A DNA stretch of 38,350 bases from CAZATK01 sp964488085. GTDB taxonomy: Bacteria > Patescibacteriota > Minisyncoccia > UBA6257 > UBA11618. The DNA lies in NCBI GenBank assembly GCA_964488085.1, contig CAZATK010000004.1, forward strand, positions 1 through 38,350. The letters are read 5' to 3'. This document shows positions 21,101 through 29,030 of the stretch, piece by piece. The notes beneath the pieces are model-generated. The model searched no databases, had not been told where the DNA came from, and saw only the letters and a list, made by a program, of their open reading frames with translations. The first letter of the stretch is position 1. Each line of letters opens with the position of its first letter. Made by a program: the position numbers and the translations under genes.

Positions 21101-22495
21101 TCATTTTAAAAGCTCTTCAAGCGCTTCTTTTATTATTTGTGGATTCCCCTTGCCTTTTAATTCTGACATTGCTTTGCCAATTAAGAATTGAAGTGAATTT
21201 TTTTTACCACTGCGATAGTCCAATATCGCATTAGGGTTTTCTTTGATAATTTTTTCAGCTAGCTTTTTCAAATGACCGGGGTCTGAAACTTGTTGCCATT
21301 CTTTCTCTTTTATAATTTCATGAGGATCTAGTCCGGTTTTAAACATTTCTAGCAATAAGTCCTTAGCGATACGGCTAGAAATTTTATTAGAGGATAATAA
21401 GTCAATTAAATGGGCTAAATTGACCGGGGAAATTTTTATATCATTGATTAAAACCTCGTCTTTTTTCATCAAACCCCACAAATCAGATGTTAAATAATTA
21501 TAAAGCGATAAAATTTGATTTCTATTTTCTAATTCAGAAACCGCTTCTTCAAAATATTTTGAAGAAAATCGGTCTTGTATTAAAACATCGGCTTGTTCGG
21601 CAGATAATTTATATTCTTCGCTAAATCTGATTTTTTTAGGCAGAGGTAATTCTGGTACTCCTAATTTTATTTCTTTTAGGTCAAAAGCATTAACTGTTAA
21701 TGGAGGTAAATCTGGTTCAGAAAAATAACGGTAATCATGTGCCTCTTCTTTGCTTCGCTGTGATACTGTAACTTGTTTGTTTTCATTCCATCCTCTGGTT
21801 TCTTGAGAAATTTTTTTATTTTTTACTAATAAATCTTTCTGCCTTTTATATTCATAATTAATAGCTCCCTCTAAGGATTTAAAAGAATTAATATTTTTAA
21901 CTTCTACTTTAGTGCCCATCGCAATCGAAATATTGGCTTCCAATCTCATTTGTCCCTTTTCCATATCAGCGTCCGATACTTCTAGATATCGGAGAATAAG
22001 TTGTAATTGTTTAGCAAATTCCACTGCTTGTTGGGCGCTGGTTATGTCAGGCTCCGTAACTAATTCCATTAAGGGAACGCCGGAACGATTATAGTCAACA
22101 AGACTTGCTCCTTTAACATGAATTAAAGTGCCAGTGTCTTCTTCTAAATGTATTCTTCTTATGCGAACATTAAGCAATTTTCCTCCCTCTACCAACGGTT
22201 CGTCATATTGTGAAATTTGATAACCCTTGGGAAGATCGGGATAAAAATAATTTTTACGGTCAAATTTTGTTTTACCGTTCGGAATAATTTTCCCTTCTAA
22301 AGCCAAACCAGTTTTTATTACGCTTTCTATGGCTTTTTTATTTAAGGTGGGTAATGTTCCGGGATGACCAACGCAAATAGGGCAGATATTAATATTGGGA
22401 TGATGTTCGTCGGGGTCATTAAGGCAGTCACAAAACATTTTTGTTTTGGTTTTAAGCTCGGCGTGAATTTCTAAGCCAATTGTTAAGTCGTTCAT
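21101..22495 (-). CDS. gatB: Aspartyl/glutamyl-tRNA(Asn/Gln) amidotransferase subunit B
   Basis: GatB binds misacylated Glu-tRNA-Gln or Asp-tRNA-Asn and performs the ATP-dependent transamidation with ammonia from GatA. 464 residues. The opening LTIGLEIHAELKTKTKMFCDC, NICPICVGHPGTLPTLN with the cysteine pairs, KNYFYPDLPKGYQISQYD, HLEEDTGTLIH, and DYNRSGVPLMELVTEPD are all signatures. The C-terminal YqeY-like tRNA-binding domain ends IIKEALEEL. gatA and gatC are not next to it. It is divergent from the aminotransferase gene. Confidence 0.97.
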   Translation of the reverse strand: MNDLTIGLEIHAELKTKTKMFCDCLNDPDEHHPNINICPICVGHPGTLPTLNKKAIESVIKTGLALEGKIIPNGKTKFDRKNYFYPDLPKGYQISQYDEPLVEGGKLLNVRIRRIHLEEDTGTLIHVKGASLVDYNRSGVPLMELVTEPDITSAQQAVEFAKQLQLILRYLEVSDADMEKGQMRLEANISIAMGTKVEVKNINSFKSLEGAINYEYKRQKDLLVKNKKISQETRGWNENKQVTVSQRSKEEAHDYRYFSEPDLPPLTVNAFDLKEIKLGVPELPLPKKIRFSEEYKLSAEQADVLIQDRFSSKYFEEAVSELENRNQILSLYNYLTSDLWGLMKKDEVLINDIKISPVNLAHLIDLLSSNKISSRIAKDLLLEMFKTGLDPHEIIKEKEWQQVSDPGHLKKLAEKIIKENPNAILDYRSGKKNSLQFLIGKAMSELKGKGNPQIIKEALEELLK

Positions 22496-22584
22496 GCTGT
22501 ATATTCAATTAAAACAAGAATCTTCCAATAACTCAACAATATATGCTATTTTTTCAAGTAGAACCTTAAAAAGGAGCTTGCTAT

Positions 22585-23733
22585 ATGAGCTTATCCGAAC
22601 ATTTTTCTCCGCATTACAAGTCATATTATCCCGGAACCAGATTAGAATGGGGTTATGATTCCTTGGTTAGAGATACTCATGGTAATACTTATATTGACGC
22701 TACAAGCGGATGGGGCGTTTTAGCTTTTGGACATTGTTTTTCCGAGATTCAGAAAGCAGCTATTGATCAAATAGAAAATTTAATTCACACTTGCGGCTGT
22801 AATTTTGATCATACGCCTCAAAATGTTTTAGCCAGAGAGCTAATTAAAAAAATGCCCGGGGGATATGATTGGGGGTTATTCTTTGCAAATAGTGGGGCCG
22901 AATCGGTTGAGGGGGCGATGAAATTAGCTAGATATCATACAAAGCGATCAGGATTTATTGCATTTCGAGGCGGTTTTCACGGCAGAACTTTTGGCGCAAT
23001 GAGTTTGGGCTCGGCATTTCCTAAATTAAGAGAAGGATTTGAGCCCCTTTTATCTGGAGTAAAGATATTACCGTATAATGATGTGGATGAAATAAGAGGG
23101 CAATGGTTAAATATTGCAGCCGTTTTCGTAGAGCCGGTACAGGGCGTTGGCGGTTGTAAAGTTGCAAGTAAAGAATTTATGAAAGCTATCAGAGATTTTT
23201 GTAATGAGAACGGCGCTTTAATGGTTGTTGATGAAGTTCAGAGTGGAATTGGACGCACAGGAAAATTCTGGGCATTTGAGCATTCAGCAGTTGTTCCCGA
23301 TATTATTTGTTCGGCTAAAGCGCTTGGTGGCGGTTTTCCTCTAGGGGCTGTTATTGCGAGAAAGGAAATTATGACTTGGCCTCCCGGGTCTCATGGAAGC
23401 ACTTTTGGCGGTCATCCCGTGGCTTGTATGACTGGTGCAGTTGTATTAAGGAAAATTAATGAAGCTTTCTTAAAAAGAGTCGGAGAGAGAAGCCATCTTT
23501 TTAGGCAAGAATTAGAAAGCATTCGTAACTGTAAAGTTGATGGTTTGGGTTTTATGTTAGCAATTGATGTTTTTGATTCTTTCAGAAGGGATAGAATTAT
23601 GGAAAGGTGTAAGAAGAATGGTTTATTGGTTTTACCAGCAGAGCCACATGGTATTAGATTATTGCCAGCGCTCAATTGTAAAACTAGAGTGTTAAAAGAA
23701 ATAGTTGATATTTTAAGAAAGGTTATTAATTAA
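22585..23733 (+). CDS. Class III PLP-dependent aminotransferase (ArgD/GabT-like)
   Basis: A fold-type I omega-amino-acid aminotransferase. 382 residues. ATSGWGVLAFGHC near the start, NSGAESVEGAMKLAR (PLP phosphate contact), FHGRTFGAMSLG, the aspartate in MVVDEVQSGIGRTGKFWAFE (Asp about 216), and the PLP lysine in SAKALGGGFPLGA (about 245). Length and motifs fit acetylornithine or 4-aminobutyrate aminotransferases, but which substrate cannot be told. No other arginine or GABA genes are nearby, and a stand-alone member is notable in a lineage poor in amino-acid pathways. The start has an aaggag site 8 bases upstream. It ends in an intrinsic terminator. Confidence 0.88.
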   Translation: MSLSEHFSPHYKSYYPGTRLEWGYDSLVRDTHGNTYIDATSGWGVLAFGHCFSEIQKAAIDQIENLIHTCGCNFDHTPQNVLARELIKKMPGGYDWGLFFANSGAESVEGAMKLARYHTKRSGFIAFRGGFHGRTFGAMSLGSAFPKLREGFEPLLSGVKILPYNDVDEIRGQWLNIAAVFVEPVQGVGGCKVASKEFMKAIRDFCNENGALMVVDEVQSGIGRTGKFWAFEHSAVVPDIICSAKALGGGFPLGAVIARKEIMTWPPGSHGSTFGGHPVACMTGAVVLRKINEAFLKRVGERSHLFRQELESIRNCKVDGLGFMLAIDVFDSFRRDRIMERCKKNGLLVLPAEPHGIRLLPALNCKTRVLKEIVDILRKVIN

Positions 23734-23755
23734 GATCCTGATTCAGGGTCTTTTT
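23734..23755 (+). terminator. Terminator after the aminotransferase
   Basis: gatcctg-att-cagggtc (23734-23750) with one wobble, followed by five T. It separates two convergent genes. Confidence 0.75.
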
Positions 23756-23757
23756 AT

Positions 23758-24219
23758 TTACAATAACCGTTTAAATAAATCTTCAGGTGTTGCAACAACT
23801 TCATGAATTAATTTATGAGCAGACGGTTCTTCGTATAAATCATGAGGGTAATGCCCCATAAGCGTTCTTTTGTCCAAAGAGTAACAAATTTTTCCTGCCA
23901 TAGCGGCGGCAAAAAGTTCCCCGGTAGTGTTTACTCCTAAGTAGCCGTCTTTATTAAAAATAAAACAAACATCCGCTACTCGCACTTTACGGAACAAGTG
24001 GTCGTAAACTTTGCCGGCAATCACTGCTCGATAGTTAGGGTCTTGCAAACGGTCTTTTTCGTGCGCATGTTTGTCAAAGCCATCCTCTAACTCACCAAAG
24101 TTGGGTTCTAAAATAACTAAGTGTTGTTTCTTCTTATTAGATACTTTTTTTAAATCATCAATAAACTTTTTTAATTCTTTCCTAAATCTTTGACTGGAAC
24201 AAAAAACTACACTTTTCAT
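23758..24219 (-). CDS. Rossmann-like protein related to nucleoside 2-deoxyribosyltransferases (paralog 1)
   Basis: 153 residues. It opens with a strand MKSVVFCSSQ, has a charged helix pair, DHLFRKVRVADVCFIFNKDGYLG, then VNTTGELFAAAMAGK. This is the layout of the deoxyribosyltransferase-like superfamily, in which a glutamate after the small-residue loop (here in TTGEL) is catalytic. It is clearly related to the protein at 24793-25218 (shared SQR, EPNF, EKDRL, ADVCF-FNK-GYLG-NTT and ending PE-L-KRL). It differs in the helix after the glutamate (LFAAAMAGK against VGFAHGKN). The activity is not proven. Its start codon is 7 bases after a -10 element in a 38-base repeat shared with thrS. Confidence 0.6.
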   Translation of the reverse strand: MKSVVFCSSQRFRKELKKFIDDLKKVSNKKKQHLVILEPNFGELEDGFDKHAHEKDRLQDPNYRAVIAGKVYDHLFRKVRVADVCFIFNKDGYLGVNTTGELFAAAMAGKICYSLDKRTLMGHYPHDLYEEPSAHKLIHEVVATPEDLFKRLL

Positions 24220-24257
24220 TAAATTAAGAATAAAAGAAAAATTTTCAATTTACAAAT
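24220..24257 (-). promoter_or_regulatory. 38-base repeat acting as leaderless promoter
   Basis: Exact reverse complement of 18862-18899. On the minus strand TTGTAA (24255-24250), a 17-base spacer, TATTCT (24232-24227), then 7 bases to the ATG. A further degenerate palindromic stretch of the same family runs to about 24300. Confidence 0.65.
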
Positions 24258-24302
24258 AATCAATGAAAATTAGTTTATTGAAAATTGAAAACTGAAAATT
24301 AA

Positions 24303-24327
24303 AAAACAGCCCTCATTTCATGAGGGC
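24303..24327 (-). terminator. Terminator overlapping the NUDIX stop codon
   Basis: On the minus strand gccctcat-gaa-atgagggc followed by TGTTTTTT. The stem includes the last three codons and the stop of the NUDIX gene. Confidence 0.85.
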
Positions 24328-24780
24328 GATCATTGGTAAAATCATTTGAAACCAAGCGGGATCGCAATCTTCTCTTAATATATAGTCATGAATTTCTTCC
24401 GCTGACATCCATTTAACAAATTTATGTTTTGTGGGTTCCATTAATTTTGCCCTGCCTTTATACAGAGTCACGTCATAAACAAACCACTCATGACCATCAT
24501 AAGTTAAATTATCAGAGGGTCTTAGGCGACTACATGTATTAAGAAAAACTTTATTCAATATCAATGCAGACTCTAATACTGTCAGTCCGCTTTCTTCTTT
24601 AACTTCTCTTACTAACGCATGTGTGGGTCCGTTATCTTCTAAATCAATGTGTCCTGCAATGAAAGCTAATCCCCTCGGATGTTTTAAACGATACAAGCAA
24701 AGAAACTCATTCTTTGTATTTTTAATAATTGCTCCGACACTACTTCCTGGGCAAAGATTCATCGTGAGTGAGGGATTCAT
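24313..24780 (-). CDS. NUDIX hydrolase with an atypical Nudix box
   Basis: 155 residues. NUDIX enzymes cleave nucleoside diphosphates linked to another group. The box reads GHIDLEDNGPTHALVREVKE then ESGL. Compared with the consensus (G, five residues, E, seven residues, REU-EE-GU), the first glutamate is replaced by aspartate and there is one extra residue before REV; the catalytic REVKEESG is complete. The substrate is unknown. It starts 12 bases after the gene at 24793-25218, with Shine-Dalgarno gaaaggag, so the two form an operon. Its position between two related deoxyribosyltransferase-like genes suggests a role in nucleotide or nucleoside turnover. Confidence 0.85.
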   Translation of the reverse strand: MNPSLTMNLCPGSSVGAIIKNTKNEFLCLYRLKHPRGLAFIAGHIDLEDNGPTHALVREVKEESGLTVLESALILNKVFLNTCSRLRPSDNLTYDGHEWFVYDVTLYKGRAKLMEPTKHKFVKWMSAEEIHDYILREDCDPAWFQMILPMIALMK

Positions 24781-24792
24781 CGTTCTCCTTTC

Positions 24793-25218
24793 TCAAACTA
24801 GTCTTTTGACTAGTTCTTCAGGTGTGTCCAAAATTTCTGTGAAAAGAATATCACGACAAATTTCTCCGCCACTTTCAATGGGGCTTTCTGGTTCTAATGC
24901 GTAAATAACCATATTCTTGCCATGAGCAAAGCCGACTTCTAGAGTGGTGTTAATACCAAGGTATCCATTTTTATTAAAAACAAAACAAACATCCGCCTTT
25001 CTTAATCTATCAAAGTGCTCATGCACTAATCCGGGTATCTTGTCTCTATAAGATTTTGACTTAAGCCGATCCTTTTCTTTTTTGTGAATCATTTTCTGAC
25101 GATGACGTTCAAAGTTGGGTTCAAAGACTACAGAAACTCCTAAGCTTTTTAACTTATTAGAAAAGGCCTTTATCTCATCCTTATATCGTTGAGATCCGCA
25201 GATACATACTGTCTTCAT
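24793..25218 (-). CDS. Rossmann-like protein related to nucleoside 2-deoxyribosyltransferases (paralog 2)
   Basis: 141 residues: MKTVCICGSQRYKDEIK opening, EPNFERHR, KKEKDRLKSKSYRDK, RKADVCFVFNKNGYLGINTT, then LEVGFAHGKNMVIYALE. NTT-LE-GFAHGK resembles the 'S-GT--E-GYA---GKPV' segment of deoxyribosyltransferase-like enzymes, with the glutamate as likely nucleophile. An older name for such proteins is simply 'hypothetical', and hydrolase activity on nucleotides is possible. It is the first gene of the NUDIX operon. Its promoter faces away from the surface-protein gene at 25298, with the two -35 boxes almost touching. Confidence 0.65.
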   Translation of the reverse strand: MKTVCICGSQRYKDEIKAFSNKLKSLGVSVVFEPNFERHRQKMIHKKEKDRLKSKSYRDKIPGLVHEHFDRLRKADVCFVFNKNGYLGINTTLEVGFAHGKNMVIYALEPESPIESGGEICRDILFTEILDTPEELVKRLV

Positions 25219-25230
25219 ATGTATACCCGA

Positions 25231-25290
25231 ATCATATTATGGGTTAAAGATATGTCAATGGTTGACATTTATTAAATAATTTGTTATGAT
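25231..25290. promoter_or_regulatory. Divergent promoter pair with back-to-back -35 boxes
   Basis: Plus strand: TTGACA (25262-25267), 17-base spacer, TATGAT (25285-25290), then 7 bases to the ATG at 25298. Minus strand: TTGACA (25258-25253), 16-base spacer, TATGAT (25236-25231), then 12 bases to the ATG at 25218. The two -35 boxes form the palindrome TGTCAA-TGG-TTGACA. Confidence 0.8.
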
Positions 25291-25297
25291 GTGGGTC

Positions 25298-26089
25298 ATG
25301 AAAAATGTCGTTGTTTTGAGTGTAATTTTGATGATTTTGGCGCCGGTCTTTTATGTTGGCAAAGCTCACGCTGAATACGTGGGGATTTGCAGTGGTGAAA
25401 GAATCATTACTCAAGGTGATAATGGAAAAATTCCTTTTGGGGCGTCTATACATAGCAGAGTTATTAGGGGGCGTGATATAACAGTTTTGTGTCCCTCTCG
25501 CCTTCCTGCGACAAGAATAAATAACGTTCCAGTTTGGTTTCAATTGTCAACGCAATCCGTATTTAATGGAGGCGCTCTTCAGTTCGTTGTTTCAGCTACC
25601 GACATAGAGCGTGACAATTTAACTTATAGCGTTCTCAATCTTCCCGATGGGGCATTGTTTGACGGAGATTCAAGAACTTTTACATGGATTCCTAATAATA
25701 ACCAATATGGCGTTTACAAAATTATTTTTAGGGTAGCTGATAAATTTAATTTTTCTGATATGGCTGTGGAGATAGATGTTTATCCGTATGCTTTTTCTGC
25801 TTATAAAATTCCAACTAGATTAAATTTTTTTAATATTAATCCCCCGCTAAAAGTTAATGAAAAGGAATTGTATATAACCACCCTTCAAGTAAGTGGCGGT
25901 AATGATTTATATTATAGGGTTATTAATGGCCCAAGAGGCTTAAAAATTGATAATAAATTTGGCGTGGTTTATTGGGTTCCAGACATTAATCAAGGAAGGC
26001 AAGAGCCCTATTTAGTTTCCATTGGCGTCACTAATGGAAAAGTCGAAGTATCAAAAAGTTTTTATATAACTGTTTATGAAAAAATTTAA
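25298..26089 (+). CDS. Secreted Ig-like (cadherin/He_PIG-type) surface protein
   Basis: 263 residues. An N-terminal signal peptide (VVVLSVILMILAPVFYVGKAHA) is followed by a short cysteine-containing region (CSGER, VLCPSR). Then comes a putative Ig-like repeat with the typical pattern DIERDNLTYSVLNLPDGALFDGDS, TFTWIPNNNQYG, FRVADKF, and a second repeat ending VYWVPDINQG. These domains are common in bacterial adhesins. The ATG at 25298 is preferred to 25286, because the latter overlaps the -10 element; the message would then be leaderless. The C-terminal half is closely related to the middle of the next gene. The stop overlaps the next start by 14 bases. Confidence 0.8.
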   Translation: MKNVVVLSVILMILAPVFYVGKAHAEYVGICSGERIITQGDNGKIPFGASIHSRVIRGRDITVLCPSRLPATRINNVPVWFQLSTQSVFNGGALQFVVSATDIERDNLTYSVLNLPDGALFDGDSRTFTWIPNNNQYGVYKIIFRVADKFNFSDMAVEIDVYPYAFSAYKIPTRLNFFNINPPLKVNEKELYITTLQVSGGNDLYYRVINGPRGLKIDNKFGVVYWVPDINQGRQEPYLVSIGVTNGKVEVSKSFYITVYEKI

Positions 26090-27794
26090 TATAAATTATT
26101 TAATTCTCGTGATTGGATTGCTGGTGGTTGCCACGGCCCCTGCTGTTTACGCCGCTCCTAATGATGTAACAAAGGTAACTACGGATCCTGCCACAAGCCA
26201 TGTTGATGGCGGCGGTTCGTTAATGTTGGACACCAAAACTGGTCAACTTACTGTTGGCAGGCAAACTGATCGTAATGCCCCCAGCGTTGATATGCATTTT
26301 GTCATCACTTTAGAATCGGGGCAAAATTTAATTCATGTAGCAAATATGAGAGGGGCGGGAGCTAGTAATCAGTTACCGGGTGGTTGGGGTAATGCTCAAA
26401 GCGCCGCTTTTTCTTTAACAAGCTCTGTGCCTCGTTATCCCACCAGTCATTGTGATTATAGAACTTCTCCCGGCAATAATTTGTATTATAAACAAGAGGG
26501 TTCACAATATGGATTTCATTGGAGTGACGGCGCTAAAAAAAGATGCGGGCCAATCAGAGTAATCAATGCGGTGTGGTTTATAAATAATACTCCACCTGCT
26601 TCCCCATCCCCTTTGCCAACACCCATACCTCCTCCGCCAACACCTATACCTCCCCCACCAACACCCACACCTCCAGTAGTTATTCCTCCACAAATTATCT
26701 ACCAAGCGCCTGTTTATAATCCGCCAATTTATCAGCCACCGATTTATCAAACGCCTATTTATTATCAGTTGCCAACGTTTTATTATCCACAAGTCTATAA
26801 TCAGCCACCTGTTTGGATTCCCGTTCCCAATCAAACAGTTAATGTGGGCAGAGTATTGCAATTTACAGTATTAGCAGTTGATCCTAATAACGATTATATA
26901 AATTATAGAGTTGGCACTACTATGCCGGTTGGCGCTTCTTTCAATAACGAAACTAGAACATTTATGTGGACGCCAAGTAGTAATCAATTAGGAATTCATA
27001 CAGCAGTTTTTATCGCTTCTGATGGATATAGCAGTGTTGATATGAGCGTTTATATTCATGTTACCGAAGATAGCGCTAAATTAGGTTGTTTCACTCCATC
27101 ATTTACCAATGATGTTATTCCTTCGTCTGTTAAAGAAGGTCAATTATACACCGCAACTGTTTCAGCTAATGGCGGTGGTATTACTTATAAGATAATCAAC
27201 GGTCCGCAGGGCTTAACTATTAATCCTAACTTTGGAATTATTGTTTGGTTGCCTAATTTCTCTCAAGGAAAATCAGAATCCTATCCAGTAACCGTTAGCG
27301 TTACTAATTGCCAAGGAGAAGTTACAAAAACATTTAATATTACCGTTCAAGACATTGATAAGGTCTATACTCCTCCTCCGGTTGTGTCTACTTGCGCTGA
27401 TGATAAATTATTAATTTCTAATATTGAGGTTAATAAGCATCAAAACAATGTTGTAGTTTCTTGGAATACTAATAAGCCGGCAAGTTCGGGATTGATGTAT
27501 GATGTAGTTTCAAAAGCTGATTTAACTAAAAACTTTAATTATTCCAATTCCTCTCCGATAGACTACAACTTAACCACTGATCATAAAGTTGTTTTGCCTA
27601 TATCACAAGCCGATGAAACTTATTATTTTAGAGTGTCTTCCAAAACGGATTGTGATGCGTTAATTATAAGCAGTGAAAGAATACTTACGCCTTTATATTA
27701 TGGTTGGTATTTAGGTTGGTGCTTAAGCATATTATTGTTTCTGATATTACTAGCGCTAATGACGGCGATAGTGATACTGATAATTAAAAAGTAA
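26076..27794 (+). CDS. Large cell-surface protein: proline-rich stalk, Ig-like repeats, C-terminal anchor
   Basis: 572 residues. Signal peptide about 1-27; an unknown globular region with two cysteines (about 28-170, many Gly/Ser); a proline-rich stalk with PTPIPPPP units and then QPPIYQ-like tyrosine-proline repeats (about 175-250). A He_PIG-type Ig-like domain follows (VPNQTVNVGRVLQFTVLAVD to the WTPSSNQLG pattern), a second Ig-like domain (YKIINGPQGL to VWLPNFSQG), a fibronectin-III-like domain (about 440-540), and a transmembrane helix (about 545-568) ending in two lysines. It is probably held in the membrane by its C-terminus with the domains outside, as for adhesion. Its two Ig-like domains match those of the preceding gene, showing tandem paralogy. 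Confidence 0.8.
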   Translation: MKKFNINYLILVIGLLVVATAPAVYAAPNDVTKVTTDPATSHVDGGGSLMLDTKTGQLTVGRQTDRNAPSVDMHFVITLESGQNLIHVANMRGAGASNQLPGGWGNAQSAAFSLTSSVPRYPTSHCDYRTSPGNNLYYKQEGSQYGFHWSDGAKKRCGPIRVINAVWFINNTPPASPSPLPTPIPPPPTPIPPPPTPTPPVVIPPQIIYQAPVYNPPIYQPPIYQTPIYYQLPTFYYPQVYNQPPVWIPVPNQTVNVGRVLQFTVLAVDPNNDYINYRVGTTMPVGASFNNETRTFMWTPSSNQLGIHTAVFIASDGYSSVDMSVYIHVTEDSAKLGCFTPSFTNDVIPSSVKEGQLYTATVSANGGGITYKIINGPQGLTINPNFGIIVWLPNFSQGKSESYPVTVSVTNCQGEVTKTFNITVQDIDKVYTPPPVVSTCADDKLLISNIEVNKHQNNVVVSWNTNKPASSGLMYDVVSKADLTKNFNYSNSSPIDYNLTTDHKVVLPISQADETYYFRVSSKTDCDALIISSERILTPLYYGWYLGWCLSILLFLILLALMTAIVILIIKK

Positions 27795-27827
27795 AAACAA
27801 AACCCCTGATTCAGGGGTTTTGTTTTT
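27793..27827. terminator. Bidirectional terminator between convergent surface genes
   Basis: aaaacaaaacccctg / caggggttttgtttt around att, with T-rich sides on both strands. Confidence 0.85.
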
Positions 27828-27843
27828 ATTGCTTATTTTTTAC

Positions 27844-29010
27844 TTATGAACACTTAGCTAGAGCTTTTTTAGTTTTGGGACCTACAGTACCAGAGAATTC
27901 ACTGCCTAACGGAGCAATTTCCATTGCGTCTTGAAAGTTTTGCACTGCAGTTAATGTGGCATTGCCAAAGTATTCAGTTTCATTTCCAGAAGACCCTGGT
28001 CCGCTTTCCGCAACCGGGTAACCACATTTATTTAGAGATACTTGTAAAGCTTTAACGCTAGCATTTCTACTTCCTTTTGATAAACCAGATGACAAATCAT
28101 TGGAAGATACAGCAACGCTATTCGATAAACTGGCTAATTGTTTTTGTACTTCCGGAGAAACAGTTTTTCCAGATTTAACTGAATCTTGTAACATTGCCAA
28201 TACTTGAGCAATAAGCCCATTTAATTGTTGTCTTATAGATGCAATCAAAGAGCTTCTATTTGAAGTAGCGCTAACTGATGCAGCCGCTTGAGTAGAAGGA
28301 ACTCCTTTGCCGGGCTTACCCAACACAGCAAAATAACTAGTTTTACCAGTCGTAACATTTACTCTTACAATGCCACTATCTACGGATATTTTAGTTGGCA
28401 ATGGTTCCCATACCTTACTTCCACTATTCCAACGATGACCTATTAATGAAGCAACGTCTTTATCTTTAACCTGTTCTGAAGCATATTCAAATTTAATATC
28501 AATTGTGCCAGATAAAGTTACGCTACCCGCAGTATTTGATATATTTAGGCTCAATAAATTGTCATTTACAGTAGATAATCCGGACGGTAGAGGTCCAACT
28601 GATCCATTAACCGATGATGAGCCGTGACTTACGGCATTTAGTTTAACGACTGCATTATCAGGAACTCTATCTGCTTGAACCGTAACGGCTATGACAGTAC
28701 CATCATTTGGTTTCACTCCATCGCTAAAACCCAACGCTTTGCTCACATTAAACGAAACTTCGTTTTTTATTGTTCCTCCATAAGTGCCGGACGAAGAAAC
28801 ACTGCCACCGCCTCCACCTCCGCCACCTCCACCGCTTCCACCGTGAGAAGAACCAAAAGCTACCTTATGAGAAAGAGGTACGCTTGAATTATTGACTAAT
28901 ACTGATGCGACTATGAAAACGACAAAAACGAAAACACCAATCGCTGATTTTAAAGATTGATTTCCTTTTTCGCTTTTCAATAACTTTAAAAAATTATCAC
29001 TCATATTCAT
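27844..29010 (-). CDS. Anchored surface protein with C-terminal peptidoglycan-binding domain
   Basis: 388 residues. An N-terminal membrane helix (about 22-42), then an extended poly-glycine linker (about 54-70) that leads to a beta-rich domain (SGTYGGTIKNEVSFNVS onward, about 70-230, ending KTSYFAVLGK). A serine/alanine-rich, partly helical spacer follows (about 235-305). The end is a PG_binding_1-like domain: LSKGSRNASVKALQVSLNKCG, TLTAVQNFQ, GTVGPKTKKAL. This suits a protein fixed in the membrane that reaches to the cell wall. The middle domain is not recognised with confidence. It converges with the large adhesin gene. Confidence 0.8.
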   Translation of the reverse strand: MNMSDNFLKLLKSEKGNQSLKSAIGVFVFVVFIVASVLVNNSSVPLSHKVAFGSSHGGSGGGGGGGGGGSVSSSGTYGGTIKNEVSFNVSKALGFSDGVKPNDGTVIAVTVQADRVPDNAVVKLNAVSHGSSSVNGSVGPLPSGLSTVNDNLLSLNISNTAGSVTLSGTIDIKFEYASEQVKDKDVASLIGHRWNSGSKVWEPLPTKISVDSGIVRVNVTTGKTSYFAVLGKPGKGVPSTQAAASVSATSNRSSLIASIRQQLNGLIAQVLAMLQDSVKSGKTVSPEVQKQLASLSNSVAVSSNDLSSGLSKGSRNASVKALQVSLNKCGYPVAESGPGSSGNETEYFGNATLTAVQNFQDAMEIAPLGSEFSGTVGPKTKKALAKCS

Positions 29011-29030
29011 TAATTATTTTATTATCTGCT

